A stretch of DNA of 59,117 nucleotides. Origin: Anaeromonas frigoriresistens. GTDB lineage: Bacteria; Bacillota; Clostridia; Tissierellales; SIT17. Positions 7,636 to 16,392 of the stretch are shown piece by piece. The translations under genes and the position numbers were made by a program. Position 1 is the first letter of the stretch. The number at the start of each line of letters is the position of its first letter. The notes beneath the pieces are model-generated. The model was not told the origin of the DNA. It did no database searches and worked only from the letters and a program-made list of their open reading frames with translations. The DNA is taken from the NCBI RefSeq assembly GCF_016820655.1, contig NZ_WSFT01000022.1, positions 1 to 59,117 on the forward strand, in the 5' to 3' direction.

Positions 7636-10137
7636 ATGAAAAGAAATGCTTTTAATAGGTCATTATAACTGCTTTTAATATTCACAATTATTATCTCTAC
7701 TATACAGCTAAACAAGGCAAATGCTGCACCGACATATAATGTAATATACGAAGGAAATGACAATATATCATTTAGTAAAGCCTATATTACAAGTTATACT
7801 ACTGGGGTAGTAGATGTGGTAGATTTGAATACGGGTACTGTAGAAAAAGGTAAAATTAGAGTAGGAAGTAAACCAACTACTTCAGAAATCAATCCAAATG
7901 GCAAACAAGTATTTGTAAGTAATAAAGATAGTAACTCAGTGTCTGTTATAGATACTACCGAAGGTAAAGTAATAAAAACAATCAATGTTGGTCAATCTCC
8001 AGCTGAGATTGCATATAACCACGATGGAAGTAAGGCATATGTAGCAAACTATGATTATAGTATTTCTGTTATTAATACCAGTAGTCTTGAAGTAACTAAA
8101 AGCATAAGGACTATAGGGCGACCAATGGCACTTGTAAATGTGGGATCAGATATTTATTTTGTAAAAAAAGAATCAAATAAAATAAGTATCATAGACACGA
8201 TAACTGATAAATTAAAAACAGAGACAATAGAATACGATTCATTTGGATCAGCATATGGAATTACTGTCAATCCAGATGGTACAAAAATATATGTTCCTAA
8301 TGTATTTAATAAAAATATAGGTGTTATTGACTTGGATACTAAAAAGGTAGAAAAAAAGATTGATATAATGGGGATGGCTTATTCAGTGGAGATTTCGCCA
8401 GATGGAAGTCAGATTTATGTGCCACTTGTAACTAAGAACAAACTTTTGATTATCAGAAATTCAGACAATAAGATAGTGGGTAATATCGATGTTGGACGAA
8501 ACCCTTATATCGCAGGCGTTTCAATGGATGGAAATCACGCCTACACAGTTAATTATGGAGATTCTAATATGAGTGTTATTGATATTGAAAGCAATCAAGT
8601 GGTTGATACCTTAGGTTTAAGTGATAAACCTTATATGATTGGAAAATTTATGATATTAGTGGCAGTTGCTAACCAATCTAGTAATGCAGACTTAAGTGAT
8701 TTAATACTAGGTGAAGAAACATTATCACCAGTATTTGATAGTAGTACAACAGAATATACAGCAAGTGTATCAAACTCAGTATCAAGTATCAAAGTTACAC
8801 CAAAAGCAGCAGATGGGAAGGCTATACTGACAGTTGATGGAATACCTGTAACAACTGGCAGTGCTTCAGAGGCAATATCATTAAATGAAGGTCAAAATAC
8901 AATAGATATAAAAGTAATAGCCGAGGATGGAACTGAAAAAATATACACTATAACAATGATAAGGGCATTACAAAAATTCACTTTAACATATGATGGTAAT
9001 GGAAACACATCAGGAGTTATACCAATAAATCTCAGTAGCTATGAAGAAGGAAATACAGTAACAGTTGCAGATAATAAAGGAAGTTTAGAAAAAACAGGCT
9101 ATAGATTTGCAGGATGGAATACATCAGCGGATGGAAATGGAACTGATCATATGGCGGAGGATAGTTTAACTATAGGAACATCAGATATCATATTATATGC
9201 TAAATGGAAACCAAAACCAGTAGCTAAAGATGAGGATACTACTAATGAAGATACAAGCATAATAATAGATGTTCCACCTTATATTTTTGAGGATATCAAG
9301 ACATCAAATAAAGTAGATTTAGAAGAAGCAAAAGAAGCTATAGGAGATAATGAAGGTAGCTTGCCATACTCTGTGGAGGAAAGAGTTGGGAATCAAAGTA
9401 ATGACCTAGAAGATAAAATAGAAGTAGAGGAATTTGAGTCTCCAGTAGAAGTTATTACTGACATTGAAGATGTAATAATAAGGACATATGATCCAAGGGT
9501 TAATAATACAATAGACATACATAATAACTTAAGAGACAATCAAAAATCATTCAGAGTAGATAGACTTAGAGAAAGACTAGAAGATGAAGTAAGTGAAGTT
9601 AAAAAGATATTATTAGTAGATGATGAAACAGAAATATCAGTAGAAGGAATTGAGGGAACATCCTTTGATGAAGGTATATATCTAGTAGTAGACCAGGTGT
9701 TAAGATATACAGAGGTTGTTGAACATGATGAGAAAGTACAAAAAGAATTAGATAAATTAAGAGAAACAGTTAAAGAAAATATGAAAGACAAAGAGTTAGT
9801 TGAATTATATGACATAAGCTTAATGAAAAATAATATTAAGATTCAACCAGATGGAAAAGTGAAAGTGAAGATAAAAATACCTGAAAAATATATAGATAAA
9901 GAAAATATAGATATAGTATATATATCAGATTATGGAGACGTAGAATCAATGAATGCAGCAGTCACTGATAAGGGATACTTAGAATTCATCACAGATCATT
10001 TCAGTTATTATGGTATAGTGGCAAAACCAATAAATCAATTATGGTGGTGGCTTCTACTAATCCCATTAGGATTAATAATCAAGATTGGGATGAAAAAAAG
10101 AGCTGTTTTTTATGAAACATGGTATAAATCCATATAG
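7636..10137 (+). pseudogene. Surface beta-propeller / cadherin-like / InlB-repeat protein with a stop codon in its signal peptide
   Basis: Read from the ATG at 7636, the frame gives MKRNAFNRSL, a TAA at 7666-7668, then LLLIFTIIISTIQLNKANA and an AAP cleavage-like site, and runs on open to 10137. The single stop therefore breaks an otherwise normal signal peptide. After it come a YVTN-type propeller (SVSVIDT, INPNGKQVFV, VNPDGTKIYVP repeats, about 280 residues), a cadherin-like sandwich (LSDLILGEETLSP...), one InlB/Flg_new repeat (LTYDGNGNT...GYRFAGWNT), a long charged region and a C-terminal anchor WWWLLLIPLGLIIKIG with a basic tail. Without the stop this would be a membrane-anchored surface adhesin. 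It could be a recent pseudogene, a readthrough gene or a sequencing error; the next usable start, GTG 7816, would yield a protein with no export signal. Confidence 0.7.
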
Positions 10138-10279
10138 AACAGCTGATTTTCTAGATGCAACCCCATTCGTATTCTACGTATTTGTAATGTTAGCAGTAAT
10201 GATGGATAGTATATTACTAGGCACTGGAAGGTTTAATAGTATAGCTACTGTATATAATAAGCTAATTTACAGGAGATAG
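10112..10279 (+). CDS. Possible 55-aa membrane peptide or gene remnant
   Basis: Overlaps the end of the propeller gene in another frame. From ATG 10112 it reads MKHGINPYRTADF, then a hydrophobic stretch around FVFYVFVMLAVMM, and ends KLIYRR. There is no good ribosome site. It could be the shifted tail of an older gene. The family is not recognised. Confidence 0.25.
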   Translation: MKHGINPYRTADFLDATPFVFYVFVMLAVMMDSILLGTGRFNSIATVYNKLIYRR

Positions 10280-10375
10280 ATAAAGGTCCGAATAAAATTT
10301 TCATATATAGCTTCTAAAATAAATAGAAAGTTTGTAATTAAAATTAAAGAAGAGAAATGAAAGTATAGTAAGTAA

Positions 10376-10564
10376 TTTTTAATTCCTGAAAAACAATATG
10401 AGGAGTTTATTAATAATTATAAAGATAAAAATGAAATAATAAACTACTCTCATAATATTGGAATAGCTCCATATATACTCCTAGGAATATTAAGACATGA
10501 TAGAATGATAGGATATCAATATCATAGTGATTTAATACCATCTTTTGAGATAGTAAGAGATTAG
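10376..10564 (+). pseudogene. C-terminal fragment of a HigA/ImmA-type antitoxin or metallopeptidase
   Basis: An open stretch with no start codon reads EKQYEEFINNYKDKNEIINY, then SHNIGIAPYILLGILRHD, and ends at a TAG. The GIAPxIxxGxLxHD pattern is the one at the C-terminus of HigA-like XRE antitoxins and linked ImmA/IrrE peptidases (consensus GIxPGIVVGRLQHD). Stops lie in frame directly upstream, so only the tail remains. The rest of 10280-10778 is AT-rich with no other gene I can support. Confidence 0.5.
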
Positions 10565-10778
10565 TTAATAATAGATTATGAAAAGAAATATATATTAGAA
10601 GATATTGATTTAATGGGTTCAAAAGTACTTAGCAGTGAGGTGCTTTATGAACCTATTTTTATTATATTTAGATCTATTACTATGTAGTTTTTCAAAATAA
10701 TAAGTAATAAATTGTATAAAGAATAATTAAATGGACAAGCTATAGATAAAGGTTAAAATAAAGGAGGAAGAATAAATT

Positions 10779-11390
10779 ATGAGAATAAGACCTCATATAG
10801 TAATTGCAGATTTAGAATGGTATTTAAAGTTATATGATATTGCCTTATCGGAAGAAACAAGAAGAACCTTACTTGAAGTAGAAGAATTTGCTTATAAATG
10901 TGATAACCCTTCAAGTTATAATATCTTCTTTAGTAAGATAATGAGAAATTCAAAGAGTATAAGGAATATACTTATTGAGGAAGGTGCTAATCCTAACTTT
11001 ATTGCATTAATGTTAGAGAGAGATTATTACGAAGATATAGATCACTTGTCAAAATATGAGAAGGAAGCATATAGTTATTCTGAAATAGGTATAAGAAAAA
11101 ATAATGATAAGACAGTCGTTATTGATAGGGCACTAGAGTATTGTATTAAAGATAATAGAAAATTAATAGAAATAACAGATGTTTTTTTAGCAGCTATAGA
11201 TAATTATGAAAGAATATTAGAAGAAGCCGATGCTCATTCAGGATGGACAGATAAAAGAATGAATAGCCAATATGCTATGTTTTCTCATGTTTGTGGATGT
11301 TATAAGGAGGAACTATTAGTTAAGTTTGATGATATAAGAAATGCCATATTAAAGATTAGAAAACAGAATAAGTCCATAAAAATTGCATAA
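10779..11390 (+). CDS. Orphan Clp N-domain-like protein
   Basis: A 203-aa soluble protein with a strong AAGGAGG site. Two helical segments resemble the two repeats of a Clp ATPase N-terminal domain: IFFSKIMRNSKSIRNILIEE (about residues 49-68) and VIDRALEYC...IEITDVFLAAI (about 116-143). No AAA module follows, so it could be a free adaptor-like domain, but the match is by pattern only. The C-terminus (GWTDKRMNSQYAMFSHVCG...) is unfamiliar. It is surrounded by broken genes yet intact. Confidence 0.6.
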   Translation: MRIRPHIVIADLEWYLKLYDIALSEETRRTLLEVEEFAYKCDNPSSYNIFFSKIMRNSKSIRNILIEEGANPNFIALMLERDYYEDIDHLSKYEKEAYSYSEIGIRKNNDKTVVIDRALEYCIKDNRKLIEITDVFLAAIDNYERILEEADAHSGWTDKRMNSQYAMFSHVCGCYKEELLVKFDDIRNAILKIRKQNKSIKIA

Positions 11391-11403
11391 AGAAGTATAT
11401 AAG

Positions 11404-11436
11404 GAAAAGTAGGGACCTATAGGTCTCTACTTTTAA
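11404..11436 (+). terminator. Rho-independent terminator
   Basis: AAAAGTAGGGACC (11404-11416) pairs with GGTCTCTACTTTT (11421-11433) with one G-U; the loop is TATA and the right arm ends in the T tract. Ends the Clp-N-like gene. Confidence 0.75.
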
Positions 11437-11539
11437 TACATAAATATAAATATGTTAAATTAAAGGAAATCTGTCTATAATATAGAAATGTATATATACA
11501 GAAATATTTACAGAGGTAAGGGATGAGATAGGGGAAATA

Positions 11540-11997
11540 ACTATACTTAATGGGGTACTATTAGTGATTGCCAGTGGGTTATTATAGCAGGAGTATCCAT
11601 AAACAAAACAAATGCTAATAAATTAAGAGAAAAAACTGAAGTTTTAAATAGTCAAATACAAGCAGAAAAAACTATTAGTAAAAAAGCTAGTGGCAAGATA
11701 AATAATACCGATGATAATATGAGTAAATGCATAGTAGAATATAAGAAGAAATTTCATGAGAAAGAAGATATAAATGAATAGAATGAGAATAAAAAAGAGA
11801 CTACTAATACGGATGAGGAAAAGGATGAAGAGCCTAGTGAAGAGTCTAGGGGGGATACAAAGGAAATTGAAGAAATCCCAATAGAAGATGAAGTTACACC
11901 CGAAGAAGAGATTACATCTGATGAAAAAAACTCTAAGGTACAAATTCTTAATGGACAAACTACCGATGAGTCATCGGTGGATGATAGTGAGGAATAA
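11540..11997 (+). pseudogene. Decayed gene for a membrane-anchored, acidic-tailed protein (copy 1)
   Basis: One frame encodes a hydrophobic stretch (GVLLVIASGLL), stops, and the story continues in a neighbouring frame as IIAGVSINKTNANKLREKTE. There is then an internal TAG (11779-11781), followed by a long acidic tail (TDEEKDEEPSEESRGD..., ending KVQILNGQTTDESSVDDSEE). So there is at least one frameshift and one nonsense change. The last 63 nt occur again at 13833-13899, which shows that this gene was once duplicated. Confidence 0.55.
11935..11997 (+). repeat. Direct repeat 1, copy A (tail of the acidic-protein gene)
   Basis: Reads KVQILNGQTTDESS... in translation. About 80% identical to 13833-13899 (KVQTLNGQPTDESS...). 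Together with repeat 2 it brackets the AbiE module. Confidence 0.8.
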
Positions 11998-12002
11998 TGA
12001 TA

Positions 12003-12076
12003 TATATATATAAAACTATAGTTAATTAAATATAAGGGAAAAATCTATGATAATAGGAGTAACAAGAGAAATCAAA
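12003..12076 (+). repeat. Direct repeat 2, copy A (leader and first codons of an alanine-dehydrogenase-like gene)
   Basis: Shares CTATAGTTAATTAAATAT, a ribosome site and the start ATGATAATAGGA with 14023-14096, the leader of the intact dehydrogenase gene 2,020 bp downstream. Confidence 0.85.
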
Positions 12077-12130
12077 TTTATCTATGATAAAATATCTCTT
12101 CATAGCTCCACAAGTCTTTTTAGTGAGTAA
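12047..12130 (+). pseudogene. 5' remnant of an alanine-dehydrogenase-like gene
   Basis: ATG 12047 encodes MIIGVTREIK, close to MIIGIPKEIK at the start of the intact gene at 14067. It then leaves the family sequence and stops after 27 codons. The first part of a lost second copy. 12131-12261 after it is AT-rich filler without a supported gene. Confidence 0.65.
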
Positions 12131-12261
12131 ATCAAGAGATAAATACGAATTAAAAAGACGGATTTTAAGGTTTGTATTTTGTGTTAAATATAAAAATTAT
12201 ATTTAGTACAAATGATAAAAGATATTAAATTATCTTCTGGATAATTTTACTATTATTAGCG

Positions 12262-12290
12262 TTGTCTTTTTAGTTAGTATATGATAATAT
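12262..12290 (+). promoter_or_regulatory. Promoter of the abiE module
   Basis: TTGTCT (12262-12267), a 17-nt spacer and TAATAT (12285-12290) lie 45 nt before the antitoxin start. No terminator separates it from the genes. Confidence 0.5.
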
Positions 12291-12334
12291 ATATACGAAT
12301 ATAAAAGACATCAGTGGAGCTAGGAGGTGAGCTT

Positions 12335-12931
12335 ATGACTAAAAAGGAACTTGTGATGGAACTAATTCAAAATAATAATGGTTTTATTACATCTAAGGAA
12401 GCTGCAGCAGCAGGTATAAACAATAAAACATTGCAACGTATGCAACAGTTAGGGGAAATTGAAAGAGTAGAACATGGAGTATATATGGATCCAAATCAGA
12501 TGGAAGATGATTATCTTTTAACTCAATACAGATGTAAGAAAGGAATCTTTTCACACGAAACTGCGCTTTATTTTCACGATTTAGCTGATAGGACACCTTT
12601 TCAGATGATGCTAACGATCCCTTCAGGATACAATACAAGATTTATTAAAGATAAAGAAAAGTATAAATTTTTTTATATTGCAGAAAAACTTCATTCAATT
12701 GGTGAAATGACTATGTTGACACCTTTTGGAAACCAAGTCCATGTATATGATAAAGAAAGAACCATCTGTGATTGCCTTAAAAAGAAAGATTATTTAGATA
12801 ATGATTTAGTAATGGAAGCAGTCAAACGATATTTTAAAATTCCTGGGGCAGATTATGCAAAACTACTTAAGTATGCCGAAATTTTTAATATCAGAGATTT
12901 GGTTCGAAGATACATGGAGGTGTTAACGTGA
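12335..12931 (+). CDS. abiEi: AbiEi-family antitoxin / transcriptional repressor
   Basis: The antitoxin of a type IV toxin-antitoxin pair first known as phage abortive infection. The N-terminal winged helix is visible as GFITSKEAAAAGINNKTLQR (about residues 17-36) followed by ERVEHGVYMDP. The C-terminal part (SHETALYFHDLADRTPF) is the AbiEi domain. Such proteins bind inverted repeats in their own promoter. ATG 12335 lies 6 nt from AGGAGGT; an earlier in-frame GTG has no site. Overlaps the toxin gene by 4 nt. Confidence 0.88.
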   Translation: MTKKELVMELIQNNNGFITSKEAAAAGINNKTLQRMQQLGEIERVEHGVYMDPNQMEDDYLLTQYRCKKGIFSHETALYFHDLADRTPFQMMLTIPSGYNTRFIKDKEKYKFFYIAEKLHSIGEMTMLTPFGNQVHVYDKERTICDCLKKKDYLDNDLVMEAVKRYFKIPGADYAKLLKYAEIFNIRDLVRRYMEVLT

Positions 12932-13767
12932 AAATAAGTAGTCCTAGACAATTAAAAGACTGGATTAATAATATGGCTAAGGAAAATAATCTAATAGCAA
13001 ATACCGTGCTACAGAATTTTATGATGGAAAGGCTTCTTGAAAGGATTTCTGTTTCGCAGTATAAAGATAACTTTATTCTAAAAGGTGGTTTCCTGATTGC
13101 AGCCATGGTTGGCATAGATATGAGAAGTACCATGGACATGGATACAACTATAAAGGGTATTCCTGTTAATAAAGAAGCTATAGAAGAGATATTAAGTGAG
13201 ATACTTTCGATTGAACTTGAAGATAGTGTAACTTTTAAACTTAAAAATATTAAAAGTATCCATGATGTAAGTGACTATGATGATTTTAGAGTTTCCATAG
13301 AAGCCCATTTCTTCACGATCAGAGTGAACATGAAGATAGATATTACTACAGGAGACTTGATTATCCCTAAAGAAGTTGAGTATTCGTTTAAGCTCATGTT
13401 TGAAGAACGGGATATTTCAATAAAGGCATATAATTTGAATACAATCTTAGCAGAAAAGATTGAATCAATTTTAGCACGAAATGTAGCAAACACACGAGCA
13501 AGAGATTATTATGATGTATACATTCTTCTTACACTTCGAAGAAATGATATTGATATGGAAAACTTACGTAATGCAATACGAAAAAAAGCTGAAGAGAGAA
13601 ATACGTTGGTATATATAGAGAATAATGAAAAGTATCTTAGGGATATAGAGGAAAGTAAAGAGCTTAATACAATATGGAAATCATATAAAGAGAAGTATTC
13701 CTATGCAGAAGATATTGATTTCATAGAAATTACAAATATACTAAGGGAAATCTTCATGATGAAATAG
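12928..13767 (+). CDS. abiEii: AbiEii/AbiGii-family nucleotidyltransferase toxin
   Basis: Nucleotidyltransferase-fold toxin; relatives transfer pyrimidine nucleotides to tRNA and block growth. The active-site pattern is KGGFLIAA (about residues 51-58) followed by RSTMDMD (about 65-71), which supplies the metal-binding acids. A later conserved block reads LAEKIESILAR...RARDYYDVYIL. GTG start with GGAGGTG upstream; stop/start overlap with abiEi implies coupled translation. It lies between two halves of a duplicated host block. Confidence 0.88.
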   Translation: MKISSPRQLKDWINNMAKENNLIANTVLQNFMMERLLERISVSQYKDNFILKGGFLIAAMVGIDMRSTMDMDTTIKGIPVNKEAIEEILSEILSIELEDSVTFKLKNIKSIHDVSDYDDFRVSIEAHFFTIRVNMKIDITTGDLIIPKEVEYSFKLMFEERDISIKAYNLNTILAEKIESILARNVANTRARDYYDVYILLTLRRNDIDMENLRNAIRKKAEERNTLVYIENNEKYLRDIEESKELNTIWKSYKEKYSYAEDIDFIEITNILREIFMMK

Positions 13768-13832
13768 TATGAAATCTTGAATGATATAAAACTTTACAAA
13801 TTATAAATCTAATACAACAACTTATATGTTAC

Positions 13833-13899
13833 AAGGTACAAACTCTTAATGGACAACCTACTGATGAGTCATCGTCGGGTAATAGTGAAGAAGATTAAC
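13833..13899 (+). pseudogene. 3' fragment of the acidic-protein gene (direct repeat 1, copy B)
   Basis: Encodes only KVQTLNGQPTDESSSGNSEED and a stop. Homologous to 11935-11997. The 5' part is missing, having been replaced by the abiE module. A terminator follows, so this copy probably keeps the original 3' end of the ancestral gene. Confidence 0.7.
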
Positions 13900-13913
13900 A
13901 AAATATATAGTAA

Positions 13914-13945
13914 ACAACTACCAAGTGCTTTGGTAGTTGTTTTTA
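13914..13945 (+). terminator. Rho-independent terminator
   Basis: ACAACTACCAA (13914-13924) pairs perfectly with TTGGTAGTTGT (13930-13940), followed by TTTTTA. Serves the acidic-protein remnant and probably abiEii. Confidence 0.85.
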
Positions 13946-14022
13946 TGATGGGATTATTACAATAAAAAAATATACAGTTTGTACTTACTCTTTAGATTGT
14001 ATGAATTAATAGGACTAGTAAT

Positions 14023-14096
14023 GAATATATAATACTATAGTTAATTAAATATCGGGGGGAATATCTATGATAATAGGAATACCAAAAGAAATTAAA
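14023..14096 (+). repeat. Direct repeat 2, copy B
   Basis: Leader and start of the intact dehydrogenase gene. Matches 12003-12076 including CTATAGTTAATTAAATAT. The terminator and the roughly 80 nt before this leader are missing from copy A. Confidence 0.85.
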
Positions 14097-15191
14097 CCTA
14101 ACGAATATAGAGTAGCATGTGATCCAAATGGGGTAAAGGAAATAATTAATAATGGTCACGAGGTTTTAATCCAAAAGGGTGCTGGATTAGGTAGTGGATT
14201 TCAGGATAGAGAATATGAAGAACAAGGGGCAAGGATAGTAGATTCTGCTAGACAGGTATATGAGGGTTCTGAACTAATATATAAGGTAAGGGAAGTGTTT
14301 CCAGAGGAGTTTGAGTATTTAAGTGAAGGTCAAATAATATTTGCATATATACATTCCAATGTATATAGAAAACAAACAGATGCTATGCTAGAAAAGAAAA
14401 TTATTGGGATTTCTTATGAGGATATTACTAATGAAGATGGGGAATTTCCTTTATTAAAACCAATGAGTGTATTAGCAGGTAAAGGAGGATTTTTAGCTGC
14501 ATTGAATTTCTCTCAAAAGATTCAAGGAGGTAGAGGTATCTTTTTATCAAGGATAGAAGGGATTAAAACTCCTGAGATAACTATAATAGGGGCTGGGAAT
14601 TCAGGACTAGGAGCAGCAGAGCTAGCTTCTTCCCTTGGAAATAGGGTCACTGTACTGGATATTGATATAGAAAAAATGGAAAGAGCAAAAAGTATATTAC
14701 CTCTTAATGTAGAGTTTTTATATTCTAATAAAAATAATATAGAGATGTGTTTAAAGAGATCCGATGTAGTAATCAATTGTATAAGATGGGCAAGATGGAA
14801 GAGAGATCATCTTATAACTAGAGATATGCTAGGGTTGATGAAGGAAGGCTCATTGATAGTAGATGTAGCCTGTGATGAAGGGGGAGCTATAGAGACCTGT
14901 AGAGTGACCACCCATGATGATCCAATATATGAAGTGGATGGTATAATACACTATTGTGTAGATAATATCACCTCAGCTTTTTCACAAACAGCAACCCAGT
15001 CCCTAAGCAGCACAACTCTACCTTATTTGCTCCAAATAGCAAATAGAGGAGTGGAGAAAGCACTAATGGGGAATAAGTATCTTAGAAGAGGATTATCTTT
15101 CTATTATGGAAAATTAATCTCAGAAGAGACAGGGAAAAAGCAACAAAGACCATATATTACAGCAGAAGAAGCTTTAGGTATAACATATTAA
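14067..15191 (+). CDS. Alanine dehydrogenase/PNT-family protein (divergent)
   Basis: NAD(P)-dependent oxidoreductase of the alanine dehydrogenase / transhydrogenase alpha family, 374 aa (family about 370). The N-terminal MIIGIPKEIKPNEYRVA is typical. The substrate Lys is in YKVREVFP (about residue 73) and the catalytic His is in FAYIHSN (about 96). The Rossmann loop is GAGNSGLGAAELA (about 172-184), and VDVACDEGG carries the conserved Asp. However, the usual HYxVxNxPGAVPxTST block is HYCVDNITSAFSQTAT here, so the substrate may differ from alanine. Good GGGGGGA site. Its 5' end is duplicated upstream. Confidence 0.75.
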   Translation: MIIGIPKEIKPNEYRVACDPNGVKEIINNGHEVLIQKGAGLGSGFQDREYEEQGARIVDSARQVYEGSELIYKVREVFPEEFEYLSEGQIIFAYIHSNVYRKQTDAMLEKKIIGISYEDITNEDGEFPLLKPMSVLAGKGGFLAALNFSQKIQGGRGIFLSRIEGIKTPEITIIGAGNSGLGAAELASSLGNRVTVLDIDIEKMERAKSILPLNVEFLYSNKNNIEMCLKRSDVVINCIRWARWKRDHLITRDMLGLMKEGSLIVDVACDEGGAIETCRVTTHDDPIYEVDGIIHYCVDNITSAFSQTATQSLSSTTLPYLLQIANRGVEKALMGNKYLRRGLSFYYGKLISEETGKKQQRPYITAEEALGITY

Positions 15192-15206
15192 AGAGACTTT
15201 TAAATG

Positions 15207-15237
15207 ACAAGGATGCCATATTGCATCCTTGTTTTTA
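15207..15237 (+). terminator. Rho-independent terminator
   Basis: ACAAGGATGC (15207-15216) pairs perfectly with GCATCCTTGT (15223-15232) and is followed by TTTTT. Ends the dehydrogenase gene and isolates the eut locus. Confidence 0.9.
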
Positions 15238-15275
15238 AGTATATTACATGTTTTAATCCTTGTTACAATGACAGG

Positions 15276-15312
15276 GAGAAAAGATAAGATTCTTCACTGT
15301 GCTCGGAAGGAC
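15276..15312 (+). repeat. Dispersed intergenic repeat, copy 1
   Basis: GAAAAGATAAGATTCTTCAC followed by TGTGCTCGGAAGGACA. Nearly the same sequence is at 46868-46904; shorter relatives are at 32500-32550 and 49094-49120. Confidence 0.7.
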
Positions 15313-15353
15313 AAAGGTTATTGATAAATATTCTAAAAATTCAAACAATACTA

Positions 15354-15382
15354 TTGATTTTGAGTTTTGTACATGGTATAAT
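15354..15382 (+). promoter_or_regulatory. Promoter of the eut locus
   Basis: TTGATT (15354-15359), a 17-nt spacer and TATAAT (15377-15382), directly before the ANTAR hairpins. Transcripts would begin at about 15389 and enter the attenuator at once. Confidence 0.65.
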
Positions 15383-15398
15383 TTAAAAAAAGAATAGT

Positions 15399-15486
15399 AT
15401 TGTACAATGGAGTACAATGATCGAAGCGAAGAGGCTTGCTCTAAACATATTATTATGTTTTGTGGCAAACCTTTCTGTGTTTTTAG
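15399..15486 (+). promoter_or_regulatory. ANTAR (EutV)-responsive attenuator before eutS
   Basis: P1 is ATTGTAC (15399-15405) and GTACAAT (15412-15418) around the hexaloop AATGGA, which has the A1 and G4 that EutV recognises. P2 follows after 5 nt: AAGC (15424-15427) and GCTT (15434-15437) around GAAGAG (G4 kept). The P2 3' arm is also part of a long imperfect hairpin (about 15432-15473) followed by a T-rich tract, so P2 and terminator exclude each other. Phosphorylated EutV should hold P1-P2 and let transcription pass into eutS. Confidence 0.7.
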
Positions 15487-15529
15487 GGGGATTTATATTT
15501 AGAATAATCTATATAAGGAATGATTGTGT

Positions 15530-15880
15530 ATGGAAGAGCTTGATAAGAAAAGAATTATTCAAGAGTTTGTGCCTGGAAAACAGGTGACATTAGCCCATCT
15601 TATTGCAAATCCTGATAAGAGTATATATATGAAGTTAGGATTAACTGATGAATATAGTGATGCAATAGGAATCCTTACAATAACACCTAGTGAAGCAGCT
15701 ATTATAGCAGCAGATGCAGCCACTAAAGCTGCAGATGTAAAGATAGGATTTATAGATAGATTTAGTGGTTCCTTGGTTATTACTGGAGATGTATCCAGTG
15801 TGAAATCAGCTCTTAAAGAAATAATATATTTATTAAGTAATGTGTTAGCATTTACCCCTACTAAAATAACTCAATCCTAA
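15530..15880 (+). CDS. eutS: Ethanolamine microcompartment shell protein EutS
   Basis: A BMC-domain shell protein with the circularly permuted fold typical of EutS/PduU; hexamers of this kind are bent and are thought to shape shell edges. The start [20 protein letters not shown] and following TLAHLIANP are characteristic, with [19 protein letters not shown] as the BMC core. ATG 15530 lies 10 nt after AAGGA; a TTG two codons earlier is also possible. First gene after the attenuator. Confidence 0.93.
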   Translation: MEELDKKRIIQEFVPGKQVTLAHLIANPDKSIYMKLGLTDEYSDAIGILTITPSEAAIIAADAATKAADVKIGFIDRFSGSLVITGDVSSVKSALKEIIYLLSNVLAFTPTKITQS

Positions 15881-15891
15881 GGAGATATAAA

Positions 15892-16314
15892 GTGAAGAAG
15901 GTTATATTAATCGGAGAAATAGGGTGTGGTAAGACTACTTTTGTTCAATCATTAAAGGAAATTGATATGGAATATAAGAAGACTCAAACGATGGAATACT
16001 ATGAAAATGTCATAGATACTCCAGGAGAGTACCTTGAGAATAGAAGGTACTATAATGCATTAATTGTGTCTTCCTATGACTGTGATGTGATAGGATTGGT
16101 GCAAGATTCATCCAGTAAAAAATGTTCCTTTCCACCAAGTTTTGCATCGATATTTGCTAAGCCTGTTATTGGGATAATCACAAAAATAGATAAGGAGTCA
16201 AAAGACCTAGAATATGCTACAGCATGTCTTAAATTAGCAGGAGTAAAAGAAATATTTAAGGTAAGTGCAGTTGAAAAAGTAGGGATAGATCAGTTTAAAG
16301 ATTACTTAAAATAA
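15892..16314 (+). CDS. eutP: Ethanolamine utilisation protein EutP (Ras-like GTPase fold)
   Basis: 140-aa P-loop protein. Walker A GEIGCGKTTF (residues 7-16), a degraded switch region at IDTPGEY and the base-specificity motif TKID (about 103-106). EutP/PduV proteins associate with the microcompartment, and acetate kinase activity has been reported for some EutP. GTG start, AAGGAG 7 nt upstream, 11 nt after eutS. Confidence 0.9.
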   Translation: MKKVILIGEIGCGKTTFVQSLKEIDMEYKKTQTMEYYENVIDTPGEYLENRRYYNALIVSSYDCDVIGLVQDSSSKKCSFPPSFASIFAKPVIGIITKIDKESKDLEYATACLKLAGVKEIFKVSAVEKVGIDQFKDYLK

Positions 16315-16392
16315 ATTTTATATTATAATTTGTCCTCATAACTAATATACATAATACAAGTTAATATTTTGATTTGTTAAGGAGGAAATAAG

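Noticed and set aside
11644..11958. Minus-strand hydrophobic reading frame of 104 codons
   Set aside because: It is the antisense of the decayed acidic-protein gene, whose acidic codons read as Phe/Leu-rich on the other strand; no ribosome site.
15192..16392. Adenosylcobalamin riboswitch controlling eut
   Set aside because: Firmicute eut loci often use one, but I could not find the B12-box or the conserved core in any gap between 15192 and 32750.
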